A stretch of 64,000 nucleotides of DNA, from contig JANQJU010000033.1 in assembly GCA_028281495.1 (NCBI GenBank), forward strand, positions 372,001 to 436,000, read 5' to 3'. Positions 31,101-43,100 of the stretch are shown piece by piece. Below the pieces are notes generated by a model that did not search any database, was not told where the DNA came from, and worked only from the letters and a program-made list of their open reading frames with translations. Origin of the DNA: SAR324 cluster bacterium. Its GTDB lineage: Bacteria; SAR324; NAC60-12. Both the position numbers and the translations under genes were made by a program. Within the stretch, counting starts at the first letter, position 1, and every line of letters starts with the position of its first letter.

Positions 31101-34100
31101 CCTTGCAGTTGTTTTTGCCAATACGCCTCCGCCTTCTCCAGAGCTTGCTCACCCAGCCACGCAATATAATCCCGATAAGGTCGATTGGAAGGAAGTCGCG
31201 GCATTTGGTTGGTGGCCAATGCCGAGTAGGTCTCGAACAATTCGGTCAATAGAATCGGTAAACTCCACCCATCCAACAAGAGATGATGGTGATTCAACAC
31301 CAAACGGAAACGAGAGTCACTTTCCTGAATCACCTGCACTCGCATTAAGGGGGCTTGGGTGAGTTCAAAACCGTGACTGCGTTCTTCCTCTAATAAGCGG
31401 GGCAACTCCTCTTGGTATTCCGTTTCTGACAATTCATGACAATCAATCCATTGCCAGGAAAGCGACGCCGTTTTTTGGACCACTTGCAACGGTATTTCTG
31501 TTTTGTGCCAAAATGCAGTTCGCAAAATCGCGTGGCGTCGAACTAGATGCTGCCATGCACGATGGAAGGCCTCACGCTTCAGCGAGCCACGAATGCCAAA
31601 GTGAAATTGCTCAAAATAAATCCGACTATTGGGGTCATACAGACTGTGAAACAACAAGCCTTGCTGCATGGGAGACAAAGGATAAAGCTCTTCAATATTG
31701 TGGCCGTACAGTCGAACCAATTGATCCAACTGGGTTTGATTCAGCCGCGCTAAAGTGAAATCAGACAGCGTATACCCAAAGGCAACCACACAATGCTCAA
31801 TCAGTTGCTCCAGGTGATGTTGATAACGACTGGCTAGTTGGTGAATCGTGCTTTCCGAATACTGATCCTCACTGTAGCTCCATGTCAGCTTCAAACCGCC
31901 TTTGATGGTTTGCCCATTGATTTCAATTTGATGTTCCCGCTCCCCGTGTTGACTGAAGGCTTGCCCACTGGTCTCTGGAGCAAAATCCCATTCGATTTCC
32001 TGAACACTGGGGTCGAACTGCCCTAAGTAATTGAATAAAATTTGACCCTGCGGCAGCGGTTCCTGTCCCAGATAACGCAAGACTCCATATCCGACTCCCT
32101 CATGTGGCACGGTGCGGAGCTGTTCCTTGATCGACTTGAGGGCAGATCCCAAATCAGCCTCTACGGGCAACTGAAGGGAAATCGTGTGGAGTGCGGTAAA
32201 CCATCCTACGGTGCGCGATAGATCGATTTCCTCAAACAAGTCGGCGCGTCCGTGGCTTTCCACATCAATCAAGTGATGCAACGTTCCAGTCCATTCTTGC
32301 AAGGTCAACATCAAGGCGGTCAGAAGCACATCGTTGATTTGAGTGCGATAGGCCGCAGGCACTTGGGTGAGTAGCCGATGGGTGAGTTCTGGAGAAAAAT
32401 GAATGGTGTGATGTTGGCTATCCACCACACGATTTTGACCGCTGGGGTTGTCCAACGGCAAAGGGTTCCCTGGGGGAAGCTGTCGCCAATAGTTTGCTTG
32501 AAGAACACAGGCCTCGCTGTCTTGCCATTGCAACAAACGTTCGGCCCATGCTTGAAAGGCACTGGTTTTCGCAGGCAAACGGATCGGTTGGTGGGTCACA
32601 GCCTGATAGTAGGCTGTCTGAAGATCTTCGATCAAAACCCTCCAGGAAACCCCATCCACTACCAAATGGTGAATGCACCACAACAAACGCGATTCATGCC
32701 CCATGTGGAACTGCACCAAACGCATCAATGGCCCAGCTTCCACATCCAAACTCGCATGCCAAAAATCCGCACGTTCTTGCAGGGCTTGCGTCTGTTCGGA
32801 GGGTGATAAAGCGCTCAGGTCTTCACAATGATACGGAAGCGACTCCGACAAAACCGCCTCTTGCTGGGCCTCCCAACCACTCTCTGTTTGACGAAACCGT
32901 AGACGCAATCCGTCGTGATGCTCGATCAACCGTGCCAATGCTTGTTGCAGGGCTGAGTCCTCCAGTTGTTTCGGGATAGCCAATAAGACGGCTTGATTGA
33001 AATGCCCGGGGGCTTGGGAATGACGCTTGAAAAACCGCTGTTGAATCGGAATCAACGGCACCGCTCCTGTCACGGGACCTTGTTCTGCAACCTTTTGGGT
33101 GGTCAACGGCTTCGCCACGGAAGCCAAATCGGCAATGATTTGATGTTGGAAGAGATCCCGTGGACTGAATTCCAAACCCAAGCTCCGAGATTTGGCCACA
33201 ATTTGGATGCTTAAGATCGAGTCTCCCCCTCGTTCAAAAAAGTTATCAAAGATCCCGATGTTGGATTGTTTGAGCACTTGATTCCAAACTTCAACAAGGC
33301 GCGTCTCAATATCGGTTCGAGGTGGTTCATACCCCCCTTGAAAAGCTTCCTCATCTGGATGGGGCAACGCATTCCGGTCGATCTTACCACTGGGGGTTAA
33401 CGGGAATTGATCGAGCACCGTGAACCGCGCTGGCATCATGTATTCTGGCAAGCGTCGAGATAAATAGGCCCGGAGCGCATCGGAGTTCAAATCGGAGGCA
33501 CGCGGGATATCCTTTGCCTCGAACAGTTTTTGATAAAAGGAATTGTGTCGATACTCGGCTCGGTAATGATAGCTGCAATACTGGATGGCGAGTGGTTTTT
33601 TCCCTTCACGCAGCAGCTCTCCTTCAATGCAGTAATCCGGATTGAGTTGGTTGTCACACAGCGTTCTTTGCACCGTGGCAACCAACCGGTCTCCCCGGTT
33701 CACCTCGTGTCCTGTGGTAAATAATGGCAAGTAGATCGGTATCCAACTTTCCTGTTCATGGAGGATATCAACCTGATGCTCGTTATCCACCTGCAAAGTC
33801 AACCATACCAGCAGTCCCGTAAAGGAAGAGGCTTGATGGAACTCCAAACGAATCGAATGGGTGTCTTCCAGGGCCATCGGTTGCGTGTAGTTTAGATCTT
33901 CCCAAACATCGCTATTGGAAATGATCTGGGACAAAGGCAGGTTTTTGACGCACAGTCGCAGGTCAAACGGATATCCCACTTGGTCAAATATTTTCTGAAC
34001 ATAATGGGATGCAATTTCACTGAAACCGTACTCAAATTGATCTTCTTGCAACGAGACAGCGGTCACCTTGGTGAGACTGCGTTGTGGAATCATGCAAGCC

Positions 34101-37100
34101 CTATCCTTGAGAAACCGTCTGGCTTGATTGATGATGACCGCTGCTCCCTCAGAACCCCCGATGCTGCCGACGATTTCAGAGATACAATAGTCGACTGATT
34201 CGGCAAGATCGACTTGGGTGGCATCGCCATGAATGAGGGTGATGCGTTCATTCAAGCCCAATTGGTTTAAAGTTGCCTGCGCTTTGCGATACGTCTCTTC
34301 CAACAGTTCAATGGCATAAACATGGGTTGCCCCAGCTTCGAGAGCCAATCGAGACAGGATCAATTCGGGACCCGGACCGATCTCCACTACGGTTTTTCCT
34401 GGCAATGCCTGTTGGAACGCGGCCAAGTATTTTTGGTTGCGGGATTCGTGCGTGGCCATCGACCGGTAAACGACATCGTCGTACACATAAAACTCGGCAA
34501 GAGACGGCCATAATTCCACGAGTGGAGTACGCGTGAGATAAGCATTTAAACGATCCGCTTCTGTGTCATGAATCACTGTCGACTCGTTCACTAACGAATG
34601 TTGACGTAGCACCGATTCGACCTCTCCCAATTCGATACGGAATCCACGCAGTTTGACCTGATGGTCCAATCGTCCCAAATATTCAATGCTCCCATCCGGC
34701 AACCAGCGCGCCCGATCTCCAGTTTGGTAAACCCGCTGGGTTTGGCCAAAAATTTCCAATTCCACAAACTTGTCCACCGTCAATTCTGGTCGATGGAGAT
34801 ACCCTCTGGCCAGCCCCACCCCGGCAATACAAAGTTGGCCTGGGATGCCAATGGGCTGAGGTTGGTGATTCGCATCGAGAATGTAGATCTGAATGTTGGC
34901 TATCGGTTGCCCAATGGGTGGTTTGCGCATCTCTGGAGAGCAGACCGCCATGCTTGCACAAACTGTGGATTCGGTAGGACCATACGCATTGAGGAAACGG
35001 CGGTTCTGCGACCAATGCGCAAGCACCGATTCCGGACAACTTTCCCCGGCCACTACCAATGTTTTGAGCTGGGGCAAGTCGGCTTGAGGCAGATTGTTGA
35101 GAAAGGAAGGGGGCAGCGTGACATGGGTGATGCCGTGCTGATCGAGCCATCCCACAAAGTCAGGATTCAACAGACGAGATTTGCGAATCAAATGAAGCGT
35201 GGCTCCACTCAGCAGAGTAGTGGCAATTTCTGATACGGAGGCATCAAAACTCAAAGATGCAAACTGAAGGACCTGACTCTGTGAATCCAACTGAAACCCT
35301 TGAATCTGAGCCAAGGCGAGGTTTGTCAAACCCGAGTGCAGGACCTGAACCCCCTTCGGCTGTCCCGTCGAACCCGATGTATAAATCACATAAGCTAAAT
35401 TTTCTGGACCACTCTGCCGACGTGGATTCTGGGAAGATTCGGTGGCTATCGACTCCCCTTCCTGATCCAAACAAATCACCTGAGCAGAAGACTCGGGCAA
35501 TCCGTGCCGAAGATGACTCTGGCTTAGCAGGATGGGAACGGAGGCGTCTTCCATCATAAACTGCAATCGTTCCTTGGGATAATCAGTATCTAGGGGGACA
35601 TAGGCCCCCCCTGCTTTCCAAATGCCCAACAGACCAATCACCATCTCCACAGAACGTTCTATACAAACCCCCACTAATGTTTCAGCTCCGACGCCTAAAC
35701 GGATCAAGTGGTGAGCCAACTGATTGGCTTTTGTGTTCAGTTCTCGATAGCTGAGCGATTGATCAAACACCACTGCGATGTGGTCTGGGGTGTGTTCAAC
35801 CTGAGCCTCAAACAAATCCACAATCGTTTGATTTTTCGGAAAATCGGTTTGGGTTTGATTCCAGGCCTGCAATTGAATCTGTTCGGCCTTGGAAAGCAGA
35901 GGCAAACGAGAAAGAGGAACGTCTGGACAGCTCAGGATTCCTTCGCACAACACTTGGAAATGCTCGCTCATTCGCTGGATGGTTTCGGGTCGGAATAAAT
36001 CGTGATTGTATTCCCATTGACACTTCAAGGTCGGCCCCGTGGCGGTGGCTTCCTCAGCGACATGCAGGGTCAAATCAAACTTGGATGTGGTGTGATCCGG
36101 CTCCAAGGACGTGATCTGTAAGCCATCGAGATCCAAGGAAATGGCGGGCACATTCTGTAAGGCAAATGCCACCTGAAATAGCGGGGCATGACTCAAACGG
36201 CGGGCAGGATTCAATTGTTCCACGAGGTATTCAAAAGGAACATCTTGGTGGCTATAGGCTTCCAATGCGGTTTTGCGTACGGCCTTCAACAATTGCACAA
36301 AATTCTGTTCCGCTTCCATTTGCGTACGAAACACCAGCGTATTGACAAAAAAACCGATCAATTTCTCGGTTTGTGGATGGTTTCGATTGGCGACAGCACT
36401 TCCTACGAGCACGTCCGATTGACCGCTGTATCGCGAGAGCAACACTTGGAACGCCGACAGTAGGGTCATGAAAACTGTCACCCCCTGTTGTTGACTGAGC
36501 TGCTGAATGCCTTGGGTCACTTCGACCCCCAATTGGCTCTTCCACAATTTTCCTTGATAGCGCATGACTGCGGGACGGGGGTAATCGGTTGGCAACTCCA
36601 ACAATTCCGGTGCCCCGGCAAGCTGATCGCGCCAATAAGCGGTCTGCTGTTCGAGGACTTCGCCTTGCAGCCATTGACTTTGCCAAGCAGCATAGTCCGT
36701 GTATTGGATCGGCAGTTCTGGGAGGGGAAGGCGGGAATCTGGAATCTGGGAATCTGGAATCTGGGAATCTGGAATCTGGGAATCTGGAATCTCGTGACTG
36801 CGAGCATACGTATTGTACAACTGGCTCCATTCCCTGGCCAAGACTCCCAAAGACCAACCATCACTAATGATGTGGTGCATACTGATCAACAAAATGTGCT
36901 TTTGGGATTTCTCATCGGATTTCTCATCGGATTTGCTTCGTTTGAGAAGATGCAACCGCAACAAAGGTCCTGTGTCCAAGTCAAACGACGCTTGGGCTTG
37001 TTGGTGGATCCATTCCGTCACTTGTTGCTGCTGTTCCGTTTCGGGCAGCTCACTCAGATCGATGACACTTAATGGATCATAAACCTCATTGACTTGTATT

Positions 37101-40100
37101 GTGGCTTCCCCATCGACCTCAGGGAAACAGACTCGCAAGCTTTCATGGCGTTGAACTAAAGCCATCCAAGACCGTTGCAATGCGGCTTCATCCAGCGGTC
37201 CTTCCAGGTGCAATGTTGCCGTAATATTGTAAGTAGCCTGGGAGCCTTCCAACTGGCCTAAGAACCATAAGCGTTGCTGTGCAGAAGACAGAACCAACCG
37301 TTCGTCTTTGCTCCGAGGTCGAATGGGTGGCAAGTCGATGTTCGTTGCGATTCCATGACGCAGTTGTTGATCCAACCAAGCAGCTTGCTCTCTCAGTACC
37401 ACCCGTTCGAAAACCAGCTTCAGCGGCATTTCGATTCCAAAGGATTCCCGGATCCGCGAGACCAATTGAGTGGCTAACAGCGAATGTCCCCCTGTCTCAA
37501 AAAAATGGCTCTGGGCACTGGCAATTTCGGTTCCCAACACTTGAGACCACAGGCTGCACAGCAATTGTTCTGTTTCGGATAAGGGGGGTTGTTCTTGAGC
37601 AGACGGTGACTCCATGTGGTGTGAAGGCTCCGCTTCCGAGAGCGCTTTGCGATCAATCTTGCCATTGGGATTTAAGGGGAACTGCTCCAACACAATGAAG
37701 TTGGCAGGAACCATATAATCGGGCAGGTGGGCCTTCAGCCAAGCGCGCAATACTCCAGCTTCCACAGAGGACGTGTTCAGAACCAAGGTGACATAAGCGA
37801 TCAAACGAGCCGGACCAGTCGAGGTATTGTCTTTGCCATACAGCACCACCACCGCATCTTGAATAGCCTCGTGCTGGCATAAGGTGACTTCAATTTCCGC
37901 CAGTTCGATGCGGATGCCACGGAGCTTGATTTGGTGATCGAGCCGCCCCAAGTATTCGATGTGCCCATTGGGAAGCCAGCGGGCCAAATCTCCGGTTTTG
38001 TAAACCCGTTGGATCTTCCCCCAGATTTCGATATCTAGAAATTTTTTGGCCGTGAGTTCTGGGCGTTTGAGATACCCTTGGGCCAATCCAATGCCACCCA
38101 CATACAATTCTCCTGAAACTCCAATCGGCACTGGCTGGCGATGTGAGTCCAAGATATAAATTTGTGTATTGCTGATCGGTCGACCAATCGGGATGACGTA
38201 TTTATCCAACAAGGCATCCTGTTCAACGTTTTCAAGTGGAGCTTTCTTCCACTGTGTCATTTCCGGAGGCTTCACCCACTCTTCCTCAATATGTTCAGCA
38301 GCGATCTTCAGGAGGTCTTCTAAAACGAAGTCGATATCTTGGTAGGTTGTCAGAGGATTTGCGAGCACGGCGCGATAGACATCAATCGCGACATCCTTGC
38401 CATAGAGGGTGTTCGTCAATTGAGTTCGCGAGAAAAAACTCCTCCCTTCTTGAAACTGCAATTTTTGCAGCTGCACGTTGGCTTCGTTGATCCTGAAATT
38501 ATCCGCTTCAGTCAAACCTCCGTATGCTTGTTTGCTTCGAAATTGAATCGGGAGATATCGGAAGTTCAAAATATTCAATTCCGGTTCGATCATCAGTTCA
38601 AAGGCTTCCTGCTTTTGTAACTGCTCTCTCAGATATTGCGCCTTTTCAATGCCATTATCGATGAGTTTGGCATAGCCTTGCTTCCCGATTAAATGAAGAG
38701 CCGCATGCAAACAGATTGATAATGAGGGCCGGGATCCTTCGGGAGAAAACTGCCCAAAATCGTAGTCTCCTTTCCGAGCTTGATAGGCGGCATTCACTGC
38801 AATGGCCTGGGCCATCTCTGGCTGCCGAAACAAACAGAAGCTGATTCCAAGGGGCAGATAAAGCTGTTTATGCCCGCAGATGGTGATGGAATCGGCCTGT
38901 TCAATGCCTTTCAATTTGCTCTTGTATTGATCGGAAAAAACGACCGGCCCCCCCCAGGCCCCATCCACATGAAAATGGATCTGGTGGGCTTTGGCAATTT
39001 CCGCCATTTCTTCCAGGGGATCGATGGTTCCGGTTTCCGTAGCCCCTGCTAACCCCATGAGTGCCAAGATGCACCATCGCTTTTGGCGACAATCCTCGAT
39101 ACACCGACGGAGTGCGGTCATGTCCATTTTGCCTGCTGCATCCCGGTCCACATACACGATGTTTTCCATCCCCAATCCCAGCAACGAAGCCGCTTTTTTC
39201 ATGGAGTAATGCATCAACCGCGAACCGAGTATCACCAGCTTTTGATATCCGTGATACACCAACGCTTCCATCACCCCCGCTTGGGCCACTCCGGGAAAGT
39301 GGTCGTCTGCGGGCAACACGAGATTGCGAGCCACCCACAGGGCCGAAACGTTGGCCATGGATCCACCGGAAACCGTAATTCCTAAGCTCTTTCCCGACTG
39401 TTGCGCATGCTCGGCATAGAAAGATTCTGGGAAGCCATAAAACGCATGATGCAGCATCGACATGGCTTGTCTCTCCAAAAACACGAGAGATTTGGAAGTT
39501 TCCACTTTGACCATGTTTTGATTCAATCGCGATATCAGGTCTGTCAATTCGTAGTTGAATGAAGGCAACACCGAGGTCATGTGCCCAATAAAACGAGGAG
39601 AGGCGGTGTTCACGAGGTAAGGCAACACATGCTCTTTCAAGTAGGCATAGTATTCATCCTTAGGCTGAGGCCGCTGCGGAACGGCTTTGCTTTGAAACGA
39701 CTGTTTCAGCGTTTCCACCCCCACACCAGGCGTGGTGATGTTTTTGGAGGACAATTGCTGAGAGAGGGAATAAGGAGCGGGCTGTGGTTCGGACGAAAAA
39801 TAATTCAGAATATTGAGGATGTCTTGGCGTTCCACTTGATAAGCGGTGACATCCGCGCTCACTTCGGAAGACCCATAAATATTCACTAGAATCCCTTGCG
39901 GGAGCCGGTCATAAAACCGTTTCACCAAGGTGGCTGATAAGGCCTCTCCACTACAAAACCAATATTTCACCGAGCTGAGTTTCTGTAACGCCTCCGGGCC
40001 TTGTTCCAACAGGCTGCTTAGCAAAGAGGGAACCAGCACCACCCGCAGGATCTGATACTGATGCAGCATGTGGATCATTCCTATTGTATCCCGCATCTTT

Positions 40101-43100
40101 TCCTCAGCCAGTAAAACCACCGACATGCCTTGCAGCAGCGGAGAAAACAACTCGGCCACATGATCCACAAAATTGATGGAACTCCGATGGCAACACACTT
40201 CCTCCGCTTCAAACGGATAGGTTTTCCACATCCAATTCAAGCGGTTGACCATGCCGTGGTGCGTCCCCAGTACGCCTTTTGGTTTGCCGGTAGATCCTGA
40301 TGTATAAATCACATACGCCAGATCCTCTGGAAGGTTGTGTCGTTCCAGGTTCATTTCAGAACAGGCTGCAATTTGTGATGCCTCACGATCCACACAAATC
40401 ACATTGGTCCTGGAAGCCGGTCTTGTCCTGGAAGCCTGTCCTTCTAAATCCGGTCCTTCTAAAACTGATCCTTCTAAAACTAATCCTTCTAAAACTGATC
40501 CTTCTAAAACCGATCTTTCTAAATCCGGTTCTTCAATTGGCAGTCGTTCAAGCAGATGACTCTGAGTCAACAAAACCGAGGCTTCGGAATCTTTCAGCAT
40601 GAATTGCAAGCGTTCTGGAGGGTAATTCGGATCCAGAGGGACATAAGCCGCCCCGGACTTCAAGATACCCAAGATGCCAATCACCATTTCCAAAGAACGT
40701 TCCACACACACTCCTACAAACGTCCCTGGACCGACCCCTGCATCCCTTAAGTAATGAGCCAACTGATTCGCGGCACGATTCAATGCTTGAAAACTGAGTG
40801 CTGGATCGGGTTGATCAATCTCCGTATCCAGCTTCAACGCCAGTTTTTGTGGTGTTTTTTCCACTTGGGTTTGGAAGAGATCGACTAGCGTTTGTTCGTG
40901 AGGAAAATCGGTGCGCGTTTGGTTCCAGGCTTGGAATTGCTGTTGCTCCGCTTTGGTGAGTAGGAAAAATTGGTGGAGTGCCCGTTCGGGATCCAGGAGG
41001 ATTTCTTCCAACAATGCCCGAAAGTGTTCCGTCATGCGTTGGATCGTTTCCGGGCGGAATAGGTCCGTGGCATATTCCCAATCGCACACCAAACCCGTTT
41101 GCACGGTGGAATCGGTTTCCTTCACAACCTCTTGTTCCGCAATACTCAAGGTCATATCGAATTTGGCCGTGGTCTGTTCTGCTTCCATGAAAGCAGTCTG
41201 CAAGCCACAGAGTTCCAATGGCGCTTCAGGGGTGTTTTGCAAAATGAACATGACCTGAAACAAAGGAGAATGACTCAGGCTCCGCGAGGGGTTCAGTTGC
41301 TCCACAAGGTATTCGAAGGGAATGTCTTGATGGCTGTAGGCTTCCAAAGACGTTTGGCGTACCTGCTTCAGTAGGTCCAAAAATGAGAATCCTCCTTGAA
41401 GCTGCGTACGAAACACCAAGGTGTTGACAAAAAAACCAATCAGATTTTCGGTCTGCGGATGGGGCCGATTCGCAATGGGACTGCCCACCAGCAAATCTTG
41501 TTGACCGCTGTAACGATACAGCAACCCCTTGAATGCGGCCAAGAGCGTCATAAAGACAGTCGCCCCATGTTGTCGACTGAATTGCTTCAGTTGGTGCGTG
41601 AGTTGGGGTCCCAACGTATACCGTATACGTTTCCCCTGGTAAGACATCACAGCGGGGCGGGGATAGTCCGTGGGCAGTTCCAACAATTCGGGGGCATCGG
41701 CGAGTTTATCAGCCCAATAGGTAAGCTGCCGATTCAGTACCTCCCCTTGCAACCATTGCCTTTGCCAAACCGCATAATCGGTATATTGGATCGGAAGTTC
41801 CGGTAGCTCAGGAGTCTGTTTTTGCACCCCTGTGTTGTAGAGCTGGCTCCACTCACGGATCAGCACACCAATCGACCAGCCATCGCTGATAATGTGGTGC
41901 ATGTTGAACAACAATATCTGTTCGGGCTGAGTTGTTTCCGATGAATTCAGTTTAAGCAGGTGCAAACTCAACAGAGGCCCATGGCTCAAATCAAAACGAG
42001 TGTGAGCATGTTGATACATCCAGTCCGTGACTTGGCGGCTTTGCTCGGTTGCCGACAAACGGCTGAGGTCGGTGACACGCAAAGGATCATAGATCGGGTT
42101 GATTTGCAGCGCTGGATCGCCATCAATCACGGGAAAGGATAAACGTAAACTCTCATGACGCTGGATCACCCCTTGAAGCGCCTGCCTTAAGACTTCTTCA
42201 TCAAGAACCCCTTTCAGATGAATCGCTGCCGACATATTATAGGCCGCATGATGCTCTTCGAGTTGGGCTAAGAACCAGAGGCGTTGTTGAGAAAAAGATA
42301 AGGTCAACGGCGTCTCATCATCTCGTTTTTGGATTGAAGAAAGTTCCCTCTCCACGATTTCCTCGCCTCGCGGTCGATTTTCGAGCCATTGCACTTGGTC
42401 TCGCAAAACCGGAAGTTCAAAAATCGTCCGCAGCGGCATTTCCACTCTAAAACTTTCACGGATTCTGGAAACCAGTTGCGTGGCCAACAGCGAATGCCCC
42501 CCCACTTCAAAAAAATCACTCTGAACATTTGTGATTTCTCGACCCAATACTTGAGCCCACAACGCACTCAACAAATGCTCCCTTTCCGTACGAATCGTGT
42601 GAGGTTGAGAGCTTGCCAATCCCAAACAATCCGGCTCTGGCAACGACTTGCGATCAATCTTGCCATTCGGGGTTAAAGGAAATTTTTCCAATACGTTGAA
42701 ATGGGCAGGAACCATGTAGTCGGGCAGATGCGTTTTGAGCCAACGTCGCAACGTAGGGGCTGCCTCTTCGAGAGACATGGCTGAAGTGACATACGCGATC
42801 AAACAAGGGTTTTCTTCCGGATCGTGCAACGTCACCACAGCGTCTTGCACTCCCTCATGTTGACGCAATAGGGCTTCAATTTCGCCTAATTCGATACGGA
42901 AGCCTCTCAGTTTGATTTGGTGATCTAGGCGCCCCAAGTATTCTAGATTTCCATCCGGAAGCCATCGAGCGCGGTCTCCGGTTTTGTAAACCCGCCGTGA
43001 CTGACCCCAGATTTCCATTTCAATGAATTTTTCAGCAGTGAACTCAGGGCGATGAAGGTAGCCACGGGCCAAACCAGCTCCTGAGATACAGAGTTCGCCC

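Larger units (their letters stand above)
31739..37363 (-). other. NRPS module 4: C - A4 with methyltransferase - PCP - E, Tyr predicted
   Basis: The C domain (HHIISDGWS near 4248) carries an in-frame IPDSQ repeat. A4 core motifs: YTSGSTGQPKG, SFDASVSEI, NAYGPTESTV. Code D-A-S-T-V-A-A-V-C-K equals a published Tyr code. A methyltransferase is inserted between A8 (GFRIELGEVE) and A9 (LPEYMMP). PCP4 reads FFERGGDSILS, the D-S-I form typical of carriers that feed an epimerase. The E domain (about 5510-5955) has HHLVVDGVSW (His5650), DVESHGR, RTVGWFT and FNYLGQF. The module should add a methylated, D-configured Tyr-like residue. Confidence 0.88.
37364..42373 (-). other. NRPS module 3: C - A3 split by PLP decarboxylase - PCP, beta-alanine predicted
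   Basis: C domain with HHIISDGWS (His2574). The first part of A3 runs from about 2905 to 3260 (YTSGSTGKPKG, FVDHVAELF, NIYGSSEVSADV), the insert from 3262 to 3805, and A3 resumes at about 3808 (IGRPISNTQ, GELYVGG, YKTGDLARW, NGKIDRKAL). All adenylation core motifs survive on both sides, so the A fold can close around the insert. Code V-D-A-V-F-S-I-A-D-K agrees with the published beta-alanine pattern VDxVISxADK except for Phe at one site. PCP3 carries Ser4046. A 15-bp repeat (VLEGS-type) lies in the A3 loop near 40440-40535. Confidence 0.88.

Noticed and set aside
36731..36793. Direct repeats resembling a CRISPR array
   Set aside because: The units are contiguous 15-bp tandem copies without spacers and in frame with the NRPS protein. 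The same holds for the other repeats in the window.
38204..39835. The decarboxylase as a separate gene or an assembly chimera
   Set aside because: The frame runs through both junctions without a stop, and the A-domain motifs resume exactly where expected (A5 before, A6 after). Long reads would still be the decisive test.
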